The notes beneath the pieces were generated by a model. It was not told the DNA's origin and searched no databases. It saw nothing but the letters and a program-made list of their open reading frames with translations. Source: Sedimentisphaerales bacterium (GTDB taxonomy: Bacteria; Planctomycetota; Phycisphaerae; Sedimentisphaerales; SM23-30). From it: a stretch of 5,932 bases of DNA. Positions 1-5,932 of this stretch are shown here, one piece after another. The stretch covers positions 1 to 5,932 of the forward strand of contig DAOWAK010000096.1 in the NCBI GenBank assembly GCA_030634605.1, read 5' to 3'. Every line of letters begins with the position of its first letter. Position 1 is the stretch's first letter. A program made the translations under genes and the position numbers.

Positions 1-851
1 ATGGCACAATCCTTTAGTTCGATGACCCAACGGGCTTTTTGACTGAGGGGATTATCCAGATCATTAGCGAAGGGGTCCTGGATTCCCACCAGCCAGGGTT
101 TGGCTGGGGCGTCGGAGCCGAAGCAGGCAATTTCGCCGCCGATATCGACCAGGCCGGCAATAACACCCGGCTTTCTGGTAGCGGCCAGGGCCCGGTCAAC
201 CGCGTAACCTTTGGCGATAGCGTTGACGTTGATCTTCATCCCGTCAACCGCAAAAGACACTCTCGAATCGTCCGGGCTGCCCAGGATGAGCTTATCGTAA
301 CCAACGACTTTTCCAGCCCGGGCCAACTCGTCAGCCGGGGGAAGGCGGTTTTCCCGGGCACTGCTTTTCCAGAGTCTAATCAACGGACTCACCGTGACAT
401 CGAAGGCCCCATCGGTAATTTGGCTGAATTTCTGTGCACGGAGCAGAATCTGGAAGGTCTCGGCGGAAACCTTTACCGGTTCCTGAGCAGCGCGGCGATT
501 GATTTCGGACAGTTCCGAATCATCCCGATAAGTGCTCATCAGCTGATCCACCTGAGCCAGAGCTGCCTGGGCGGATTTGATGGCTTCGCGACCAATCTGC
601 TCGTTATCGCAGCGTAGCTGAATCCGGACGAAAGTGCCCATCATAGTGAATCGGCCCGTGTCCACGATCATCGGCCCATTACTATCGTCCCCGGTCGATT
701 GGCCAGTCCGGTCCTTACAACCGCCAGTCGGCATCAAGGCCAAAATAAGAAAAATCGAGATATACCCAATGGGTATCATAATGCCTGGCAGGGCCTTTCC
801 TAAAGGGCTGTCAGATTTCCATTTATACAACGCGCCACCCGGCCTCCTCAT
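1..851 (-). CDS. apbE: FAD:protein FMN transferase (ApbE family), probable lipoprotein, 3' end outside window
   Basis: ApbE enzymes move FMN from FAD onto a Thr/Ser of extracytoplasmic flavoproteins such as NqrB/NqrC and RnfD/RnfG (family knowledge). Family blocks appear in order on the minus strand: MGTFVRI, MSTYRDDSELSEIN, TDGAFDVTVSPLIRLW, VGYDKLIL, INVNAIAKGYAVDRA, VDIGGEIACFG and PWLVGIQDPF. The frame is still open at base 1, ending ELKDCA, just before where the family's conserved TSGDY-type block is expected. Roughly 80-100 residues are therefore missing. A hydrophobic stretch (IGYISIFLILALMPTGGC) precedes Cys, giving a non-classical lipobox TGG-C, so the protein is probably exported and lipid-anchored. 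The start is uncertain. ATG at 851 gives a basic MRR leader but has no Shine-Dalgarno. TTG at 830 has AGGAGG (843-848) 12 nt upstream. ATG at 779 leaves no positive charge before the hydrophobic core. The gene diverges from the EF-G gene. Identity is secure; start and anchoring are less so. Confidence 0.93.
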   Translation of the reverse strand, partial: MRRPGGALYKWKSDSPLGKALPGIMIPIGYISIFLILALMPTGGCKDRTGQSTGDDSNGPMIVDTGRFTMMGTFVRIQLRCDNEQIGREAIKSAQAALAQVDQLMSTYRDDSELSEINRRAAQEPVKVSAETFQILLRAQKFSQITDGAFDVTVSPLIRLWKSSARENRLPPADELARAGKVVGYDKLILGSPDDSRVSFAVDGMKINVNAIAKGYAVDRALAATRKPGVIAGLVDIGGEIACFGSDAPAKPWLVGIQDPFANDLDNPLSQKARWVIELKDCA

Positions 852-971
852 CTGTGTTCGTGATAACTCTTTTAATAATAGTCGTTTGCATTGGATGGAA
901 ATTTCCGGCTGTTAATGACGGAATCGATAAAAGCCGGTTTCGGGGTAAATAATTAATGCCTCAAAAAATTC

Positions 972-999
972 TTGCCAGTTTTAGCAAAAATGCTATACT
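972..999 (+). promoter_or_regulatory. Sigma70-type extended -10 promoter for the EF-G paralogue
   Basis: A TTGCCA -35 box (972-977) and a TATACT -10 box (994-999) are separated by 16 bp. A TG dinucleotide one base before the -10 (991-992) makes it an extended -10 promoter. Transcription would begin near 1005-1007, giving a leader of about 68 nt before the ATG at 1074. The spacer contains an inverted repeat, TAGCA (982-986), AAAA, TGCTA (991-995), that overlaps the start of the -10 box and could be an operator. The motifs are seen directly; function is inferred. Confidence 0.65.
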
Positions 1000-1063
1000 T
1001 TATGGTCTTTGCGATTATATGTAGTAATTGCTGTCAGCACAACAACTTAAATGTGAATCTATT

Positions 1064-1068
1064 GGAGG
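1064..1068 (+). promoter_or_regulatory. Shine-Dalgarno site fixing the EF-G paralogue start
   Basis: GGAGG lies 5 nt before the ATG at 1074. This decides the start. The reading frame is open back to a TTG at 972 and an ATG at 1002, but the first is the -35 box itself and the second lies at or before the predicted transcription start. The protein from 1074 also begins (MANYTAEDIRNIVLLGH) at the usual distance from the G1 loop for EF-G proteins. Confidence 0.85.
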
Positions 1069-1073
1069 CCTTG

Positions 1074-3116
1074 ATGGCGAACTATACCGCTGAAGATATC
1101 AGAAATATTGTATTGCTCGGTCACGCCGGCGCCGGTAAAACCACGCTGGCCGAAGCTATTATGCATAAAACCGGGGTAACTAATCGTCTCGGTAGTGTGG
1201 ACGACAAAAGCAGTATCATGGACTGCGATGACGAGGAAAAAGATCGCGGCCATTCGATTGATTCAGCGGTCGGTTACATTGACTATCAGTCCAAAATAAT
1301 AAATTTTATCGACACACCGGGCTACCCGGATTTTCAGGGTGCCGCTATCAGTTCGCTGGCTGCTGCCGAAACCGCGGTGATTGTTATCAGCGCATCGGCG
1401 GGCATCCAGATGAACACCCGCAAACTGTTTCAGATCGCCCGCGACCGCGGCATGGCAATGGTTATCGTGGTCAATAAAGTTGATTCCGGGTCGGATGATC
1501 TTTCAGCACTCGTGGAATCCATGCAGGAATCGTGCGGCAATCAGTGCCGCTGTGCCAACCTGCCCGCTGCCGGCGGCACCTCCGTTATCAATTGCTTGAC
1601 GGCAGAATCCGGTGATGTCAGTTTTAGCAATGTCGCCGACGCGCATACTGATCTGATCGAAACCATCATCGAAGCTGACGAAGAACTGATGGAAAGTTAC
1701 CTGGGTGGCGAAGAAGTTTCGGCAGAGAAAATTTCGGCGGTATTAACCAAGGCGCTGGCCACGCAAACGTTGGTTCCGATCATTTTCAGCAGTGCCCGCA
1801 CCGAAGTCGGCATTACCGAACTGCTGGACCTGGTAGCCGTGAGTTGTCCCAGCCCGGTTGACGGGGTTCCACTCAAGGTCGTCAACGGCGAAGGTGAAGA
1901 GCAGCAGATTACTGAAGTGGCTGTCGATGAATCCGGCGACCCCCTGGGAATGGTCTTCAGAGTTAGTTACGACCCTCGCAGTAACATTAAATATTCCTCC
2001 ATCCGCTTGCAACGCGGCACCCTCAAAAGCGATTCAACCATCCAGACCATCGGCAGTAAAAAGGGCATGCGCTGCGGAAACATCTCTAAAATGCAGGGGG
2101 ACAAGCTTGAACAGGTCGATATGGGCCAGGCCGGCGATATCATCACGCTGGCTAAGCTTGAGGACTTGAGTGTTTGCGACACCATTTATGCCGGAAAAGA
2201 CCCCGGAAAAATTGAATTACCAACCATGCCTGTGCCCATGTATTCCCTGGCAATCGAGCCTAAGAGTCGCGGCGATGAAACTAAAATTTCAGGTGTGTTA
2301 ACGGAAATCGCCGATGCTGATCCAACGTTCAAAATTGAACGCGACCGCCAGACCAACGAAATGATTGTTTCGGCGTTGGGGGAACTGCATATCCGGGTAA
2401 TTTTGTCGCGGATGAAACATCGACGCAGCCTGGAAGTCAACACCAAGCCGCCGGAGATTCCTTACCGCGAAACCATCACCGGAGTTGCCAAGAGCGTTGA
2501 ATACACCCACAAAAAGCAGTCCGGTGGAGCCGGTCAGTATGGACGGGTGTTCATTGATATCGAGCCCAACGAACGTGGAGCGGGTTATGAGTTTCTGGAT
2601 AAGATTTTCGGTGGTTCTATCGACCAGCCTTTCCGTCCCAGCGTCGATAAGGGCTGCCAGGCGGCAATAGCTGACGGTGTAATCGCGGGGTTCCCGGTGG
2701 TTGATGTGAAGGTTTCACTCGTGGACGGTAAGACCCACCCGGTGGACAGCAAAGACATTGCGTTCCAGATCGCCGGTCGCGAAGCATTCAAGTTGGCTTT
2801 CCAAAAAGCTAATCCTATTCTGCTCGAACCCATCGTGAACCTGGAAGTTACGATACCTTCGGAGAATGTCGGTGATATTACCGGCGACTTGGCGGGCCGT
2901 CGCGGCCGAGTGCAGGGCCAGGATGTGCTTCCGGGCAACCTGATCACGATTAAGGCTCAGGTGCCGCTGGCGGAATTACAGCAGTATAATTCTCAGTTAA
3001 AGAGCGTCACCGGCGGACAGGGTAGCTACACAATGGAGCTTAACCATTACGAGCCGGTTCCGCCGAATGTCACCCAGCAGATTGCCGCGCGACGAAAAGC
3101 CAAGAAAGAAGAATAA
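1074..3116 (+). CDS. fusA2: Elongation factor G paralogue (EF-G-2/FusA2-like translational GTPase)
   Basis: This 680-residue cytoplasmic ribosomal GTPase has the full five-domain EF-G layout. The G domain shows G1 GHAGAGKTT (16-24), G2 region DRGHSI (57-62), G3 DTPGYPDF (80-87), G4 NKVD (134-137) and G5 SSA (239-241). Domain II covers about 285-375. Domain III includes ALGELHIRVILSRMKHR (434-450). Domain IV has HKKQSGGAGQYG (479-490) and the tip loop HPVDSKDIAF (555-564), where His555 matches E. coli EF-G His583, which is important in translocation. Domain V has GDLAGRRGRVQG (604-615) and YTMELNHYEPVP (652-663). It is not the housekeeping EF-G: the catalytic His of DTPGH is Tyr84, and GHIDAGKTT is GHAGAGKTT. 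Both features, and the ADEELMESYL block (201-210), recall Thermus EF-G-2. The gene looks monocistronic, with its own promoter and a terminator about 200 nt downstream. It may serve as an alternative translocase or a stress or recycling factor; the exact role is not shown by sequence. Confidence 0.95.
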   Translation: MANYTAEDIRNIVLLGHAGAGKTTLAEAIMHKTGVTNRLGSVDDKSSIMDCDDEEKDRGHSIDSAVGYIDYQSKIINFIDTPGYPDFQGAAISSLAAAETAVIVISASAGIQMNTRKLFQIARDRGMAMVIVVNKVDSGSDDLSALVESMQESCGNQCRCANLPAAGGTSVINCLTAESGDVSFSNVADAHTDLIETIIEADEELMESYLGGEEVSAEKISAVLTKALATQTLVPIIFSSARTEVGITELLDLVAVSCPSPVDGVPLKVVNGEGEEQQITEVAVDESGDPLGMVFRVSYDPRSNIKYSSIRLQRGTLKSDSTIQTIGSKKGMRCGNISKMQGDKLEQVDMGQAGDIITLAKLEDLSVCDTIYAGKDPGKIELPTMPVPMYSLAIEPKSRGDETKISGVLTEIADADPTFKIERDRQTNEMIVSALGELHIRVILSRMKHRRSLEVNTKPPEIPYRETITGVAKSVEYTHKKQSGGAGQYGRVFIDIEPNERGAGYEFLDKIFGGSIDQPFRPSVDKGCQAAIADGVIAGFPVVDVKVSLVDGKTHPVDSKDIAFQIAGREAFKLAFQKANPILLEPIVNLEVTIPSENVGDITGDLAGRRGRVQGQDVLPGNLITIKAQVPLAELQQYNSQLKSVTGGQGSYTMELNHYEPVPPNVTQQIAARRKAKKEE

Positions 3117-3138
3117 TTCTTCTGCCCAAATGCCTTTA

Positions 3139-3299
3139 GGGAACCTCTAAAAAATCATTTTGGCTCCGAGCGGGTCTGTTTTCCGCCTGAACTGCGTCGC
3201 GAAAAACCGGGAATATTCACCAATATGCCCGATTCTTCGCTCCTTGCCAAGCGAAAAAATCCCTCGCTCTCGCTACAAAAGCAATTATTAGAGGTACCC
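3139..3299. mobile_element. MITE-like palindromic element with 12-bp terminal inverted repeats and TTTA flanks
   Basis: The left end GGGAACCTCTAA (3139-3150) and right end TTAGAGGTACCC (3288-3299) are inverted repeats matching at 11 of 12 positions. The symmetry continues inward with small offsets: GAGCG (3168-3172) with CGCTC (3265-3269), TTTT and CGC (3179-3182, 3184-3186) with GCG and AAAA (3251-3253, 3255-3258), GCGAA (3199-3203) with TTCGC (3236-3240), and CGGGAATATT (3208-3217) with AATATGCCCG (3222-3231) around a CACC loop at the exact centre. The whole element can fold into one long imperfect hairpin. TTTA lies directly outside both ends (3135-3138 and 3300-3303), consistent with a 4-bp target duplication. 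No transposase is encoded, so any movement would need enzymes supplied elsewhere. It could instead be a REP-like or other dispersed palindromic repeat; copy number cannot be seen here. Confidence 0.7.
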
Positions 3300-3316
3300 T
3301 TTAGTTTAAAAACAAG

Positions 3317-3350
3317 AAGCCTTCGGATGGATACGCCGGAGGCTTTTTTT
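3317..3350 (+). terminator. Rho-independent terminator, probably bidirectional
   Basis: AAGCCTTCGG (3317-3326) pairs with CCGGAGGCTT (3336-3345) around a 9-nt loop, with one G-U wobble in the plus-strand RNA, and a run of seven T (3344-3350) follows. Plus-strand transcripts of the EF-G gene would end here. On the minus strand the same stem has one A-C mismatch and is followed by a T-rich stretch, so it can also stop transcripts of the OstA-like gene, whose stop codon lies about 20 nt away. Confidence 0.88.
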
Positions 3351-3371
3351 GTGAATGAACCGTTAAAAAAC

Positions 3372-5932
3372 TTAACTTTGCCCGGCAACCGCGCTGTGCC
3401 CCAGAGGAATCGCCTCGATTTTCCGGGTGTTCATGTTCCAGTGAACCGACAAGAACTGCATCTGATCAAATTGTGCCGGCATTTTCTCGCTGCCGGTTAT
3501 GCTCATCAGGCCCTGCTGATTATCGTACGCCAGTTCCTGTCCCGAAAAGATGTGCTTTTGCCCATTTTCGGTAACCACCTCGGCAAAAATACCCCCATGG
3601 GCCTGCACCAGATTGACCGCTCCCAGTTCCTGCTTGCCGGATGGTTTATCGGATTTATCCTGGCTGGTCTGCTGGAAATAAACATCAAAATCATCACAAA
3701 CCATTCGACGAATACCCGGACTCTGCTCGATTAAATTGCTGTATTGTGCCATCTCCTTATGCAGAGGCAACTGATCCACCGTTACATCACCGGCGAAAGT
3801 TAATTTGCGCTGGGCCTGGTCGAATTTCATAAATTGCCCGAACTGCACCAGTGAATAAGAAGCTCCCTGCTGTCCCAGCATCGACGCGACGGAATTGTTA
3901 AACGTGTTGTTCTGGCCATCGTCGGCCTTATCGCGATAATCCACTATTTCAGCCCAGCCCGGCCCCGACAGGAGAAGTTCCTGATTCAAATCATTGTATT
4001 GCAGTTCGGCTCCCTGCAATACCATCTTGTTTAACAGCTTTTTCTCCTGTGGTTCAAATTCGCTTCTGATCACCTGCGCACCCGGCCCGGCTGCAACAAA
4101 CCGCAACAGTTCCCGGTCGGAGAGAAGATCACTCCCGCCCTTTTGGCTGGAATCCTTATCACCGGCGGTTTTCGTTGCGAACTCGACCACGAATTCCCGC
4201 CCAGAAATTTCCGTAACCTGCAAGGTCTGATCAGTAACTTCCAAGCGCCCCTGCGCCTCACCTAGAACCACCGTACCATCATCAAGGTTGAATCTGGCCC
4301 CATCTTGCCATTCAATAAACATAGGTATCGGTTCCGACAAGTTCTGGCCGAACATGTCGCCTTTGACGGTGACATTCATTCTGCCCGAGCCCGGCGTCTC
4401 GAACAGGCCCGTTTTTCGATTGGCGATTATCAGCGGGGCTTCCAGGCTGTCATCCTTTTGCAACGAAACAATTCGTGCCGGATTACCGCTGATCTTCCAA
4501 AGATCATCAGTGGCATTACCTTCGGCGTAGTCACCGACAATCAGATAACCTTCATCCTTACTGGTCAGACGCACCGTATTATCCGGGCCCCGGGCAACTG
4601 CCGAACGAAAATCGGCATCTTCAAACATCTGACCAAGATCCAGTCCTTCAGCAGCACCGGCGACATCAGCTTCGGCAACGCTTTCGGCTGCTAAGCCCTT
4701 ATCGAACACCAATTGCAAACTTTCGCCTGCTTCAATTATAAAATTCGGATCTTCCGCCCGTACGTTGCCCCGGGCGAGAATTTCCTGCAGATAACTTTGT
4801 TGTTTATTGCTGTCCAGCGCGTAAGTAACCTGCATATGATCCCGAGCAAAGAAACTGCTCGTGCTACCCTGGCCGGTGACGTTACCCCAAAGGTCTATCG
4901 ACTCGAGCGGCCCCGGACGGCTTTGTTGGTCAGTGTTCCTGGCGTCCGGGTCCGTCGGCAAGGCCGGATAAAACTTCAACAATCCCTTATCCGCCTCGAA
5001 CTTGCCCTGTTCAGATTGGACTGTTAACCGCCCCTCGAACGAAAACTGTTCCACCGCAGACCACGACGAAAACAGTTCATCCTCTTCCCGGGGCAGTTTC
5101 GATTGTCCAAACTGCACCCGCAACTGACCTTGGTATGCAATCGTGGAGTTTTCCTTATCGGCTTCCGTGGCATATTCAATTATTCCCGGGCCGGTCAGTT
5201 CAGCTACTCGACTGTCATGGTCGACCTCAACTTCGGTCCGGGCAGTTATCCACTGATCGTCGGCAAGGGACAATTTCACCGGCCGGGCAGAATCAGAAAT
5301 GAATCTCGACCGTTGAGCAAGCTGATTAAAAACAATCTGATCCGCTTCAACCGCCACCCGGCCATCCCGATAAATCCGTGCCGGCTGTCCTGTGGCTGTC
5401 ATCTCCAGCCGCTCGCCTGTTTTTTCTGCTGCACCTTCAATTACCGTTGGGTCCACCGTAGTTATTCGCAACGGACCTTTACAGGTAACCAGCACCTTTG
5501 ATTCAGCTTCGGCTGGGCCCGGCCTGGTCAACTCGGCTTCTTTTACCACAACCGCACCACCTTCTGTCGAACTGCCATCCTGGCGAAGCTGTGAATAATC
5601 AACATCCTTAATGATTTCCAGCCGGTCCGCCAGAAGCTTCTCGCCCCCCTGATCGACTACCACCTCATCAACCAGCGTAAAGCGATAGGTTGTAATCCGC
5701 CGCTCATCTACTTTTTCCGATGCAACTTCTTGCGAAGGCTCCGCCGCTTGCGTGATATCTGCTTGCGAATCACTTTCGTCAGATTCGCTTTTCCCTGCCA
5801 AACTCGTCCGTGACATTGCCAGACGATCCAGGCGCAACAGTTCCAGGTCCTGCAAGGCCTCATTCACCTGATCGTATTGCAAATTCAACCCCCAGCCGCT
5901 TGCGTCAAACTGGGCCGAGGACACCTCGAACC
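3372..5932 (-). CDS. Large OstA/LptA-like envelope protein, N-terminus outside window
   Basis: At least 850 residues are visible, ending at TAA (3372-3374). The frame is still open at the right edge, where FEV precedes the first visible SSAQFD, so the signal peptide or membrane anchor is not seen. Numbering starts at the GTG codon at 5924. The protein is built of beta-type units typical of the OstA/LptA/LptC fold: ARGNVRAEDPNFIIEAGESL (384-403), FEADKGLLKFYP (309-320), SIDLWGNV (342-349), and a recurring glycine turn as in TGQPARI, SGNPARI and SGPGWAEI. An acidic, Ser-rich linker (about 45-76) separates the first unit from the rest. In the family, such proteins carry or shield lipopolysaccharide between inner and outer membrane. 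The visible end (HSAVAGQS) lacks the terminal aromatic of an outer-membrane barrel, so an LptD barrel is unlikely. It converges on the EF-G gene. The fold is fairly confident; the role in lipopolysaccharide transport is inferred. Confidence 0.8.
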   Translation of the reverse strand, partial: FEVSSAQFDASGWGLNLQYDQVNEALQDLELLRLDRLAMSRTSLAGKSESDESDSQADITQAAEPSQEVASEKVDERRITTYRFTLVDEVVVDQGGEKLLADRLEIIKDVDYSQLRQDGSSTEGGAVVVKEAELTRPGPAEAESKVLVTCKGPLRITTVDPTVIEGAAEKTGERLEMTATGQPARIYRDGRVAVEADQIVFNQLAQRSRFISDSARPVKLSLADDQWITARTEVEVDHDSRVAELTGPGIIEYATEADKENSTIAYQGQLRVQFGQSKLPREEDELFSSWSAVEQFSFEGRLTVQSEQGKFEADKGLLKFYPALPTDPDARNTDQQSRPGPLESIDLWGNVTGQGSTSSFFARDHMQVTYALDSNKQQSYLQEILARGNVRAEDPNFIIEAGESLQLVFDKGLAAESVAEADVAGAAEGLDLGQMFEDADFRSAVARGPDNTVRLTSKDEGYLIVGDYAEGNATDDLWKISGNPARIVSLQKDDSLEAPLIIANRKTGLFETPGSGRMNVTVKGDMFGQNLSEPIPMFIEWQDGARFNLDDGTVVLGEAQGRLEVTDQTLQVTEISGREFVVEFATKTAGDKDSSQKGGSDLLSDRELLRFVAAGPGAQVIRSEFEPQEKKLLNKMVLQGAELQYNDLNQELLLSGPGWAEIVDYRDKADDGQNNTFNNSVASMLGQQGASYSLVQFGQFMKFDQAQRKLTFAGDVTVDQLPLHKEMAQYSNLIEQSPGIRRMVCDDFDVYFQQTSQDKSDKPSGKQELGAVNLVQAHGGIFAEVVTENGQKHIFSGQELAYDNQQGLMSITGSEKMPAQFDQMQFLSVHWNMNTRKIEAIPLGHSAVAGQS

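Larger units (their letters stand above)
852..1073. other. Divergent intergenic region between apbE and the EF-G paralogue
   Basis: No coding sequence is supported here. The right half carries the EF-G gene promoter and its leader of about 68 nt. The left half should hold the apbE promoter, but no convincing -35/-10 pair is visible on the minus strand. The best candidate is a TATTAT box read leftward at 880-875 with only a poor TTTCCA about 15 bp upstream. Small symmetric motifs occur: a perfect GGAAATTTCC palindrome at 897-906, CCGGCT/AGCCGG arms at 905-910 and 932-937 with a 21-nt loop, and TGCTGTCAGCA at 1029-1039 in the EF-G leader. Any of these could bind a regulator, but short palindromes are common by chance and none is assigned. 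Confidence 0.6.
3117..3371. other. Convergent intergenic region between the EF-G paralogue and the OstA-like gene
   Basis: This stretch has no supported gene. It consists of 22 nt after the EF-G stop codon, a 161-bp palindromic element flanked by TTTA, a short A-rich spacer, and a terminator hairpin that can serve both genes. Weak open frames on both strands cross it, but they run through the palindrome or are antisense to the OstA-like gene, so they are not called. Confidence 0.8.

Noticed and set aside
39..617. 192-codon open frame on the plus strand
   Set aside because: It is antisense to apbE, whose minus-strand frame shows continuous family motifs; the plus-strand translation resembles no known protein.
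960..977. Possible sigma54 promoter read leftward for apbE (TGGCAAG then TTTTG)
   Set aside because: The -24-like half is fair, but the GC of the -12 element is absent, so the match is not credible.
972..1073. N-terminal extension of the EF-G paralogue from TTG 972 or ATG 1002
   Set aside because: The region overlaps the promoter and leader, the added residues (hydrophobic and Cys-rich) are not part of EF-G proteins, and GGAGG is correctly placed for ATG 1074.
3225..3734. 169-codon plus-strand open frame crossing the palindrome and the terminator
   Set aside because: It begins inside the palindromic element, runs through the terminator hairpin and then lies antisense to the OstA-like gene. 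It has no ribosome binding site and no recognisable content.
3372..5924. Treating the GTG at 5924 as the true start of the OstA-like gene
   Set aside because: The frame stays open to the window edge with FE upstream. No signal peptide follows the GTG, and the first visible residues already look like the inside of a beta unit. The gene is therefore partial.
3372..5932. LptD-type outer-membrane barrel
   Set aside because: No run of amphipathic barrel strands and no terminal aromatic residue is seen; the visible C-terminus is small and polar.

Overview
The window suggests a Gram-negative bacterium. It encodes an exported, lipoprotein-like ApbE flavin transferase and a very large OstA/LptA-type envelope protein. 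The composition is roughly balanced in GC. The long multi-repeat OstA-like protein and the extra EF-G paralogue resemble what is seen in Planctomycetes, perhaps the Phycisphaerae. That placement is inferred from memory of protein families and is only moderately secure.

Layout, left to right. (1) Positions 1 to about 851, minus strand: most of an apbE gene for FAD:protein FMN transferase, with its C-terminal end beyond the left edge. (2) About 852-1073: a divergent intergenic region. It holds a good sigma70-type extended -10 promoter for the rightward gene, several small inverted repeats and a strong ribosome binding site. (3) 1074-3116, plus strand: a complete 680-residue EF-G paralogue of the EF-G-2/FusA2 type, with all five domains. 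(4) 3117-3371: a convergent intergenic region. It holds a 161-bp full-length imperfect palindrome flanked by TTTA on both sides, which looks like a MITE or similar non-autonomous palindromic element. A rho-independent terminator that can work in both directions follows. (5) 3372-5932, minus strand: more than 850 residues of an OstA/LptA-like protein with repeated beta-type units, whose N-terminus lies beyond the right edge.

The three genes form no obvious pathway. apbE and the EF-G gene are divergent; the EF-G gene and the OstA-like gene converge on a shared terminator. ApbE would flavinylate extracytoplasmic electron-transport proteins, the EF-G paralogue acts on ribosomes in the cytoplasm, and the OstA-like protein probably belongs to outer-membrane or lipopolysaccharide assembly. 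No defence system, CRISPR array, tRNA or rRNA was seen. The most distinctive non-coding feature is the palindromic element. It appears to have inserted between the EF-G stop codon and that gene's own terminator, so the EF-G transcript would carry a long hairpin in its 3' untranslated region.
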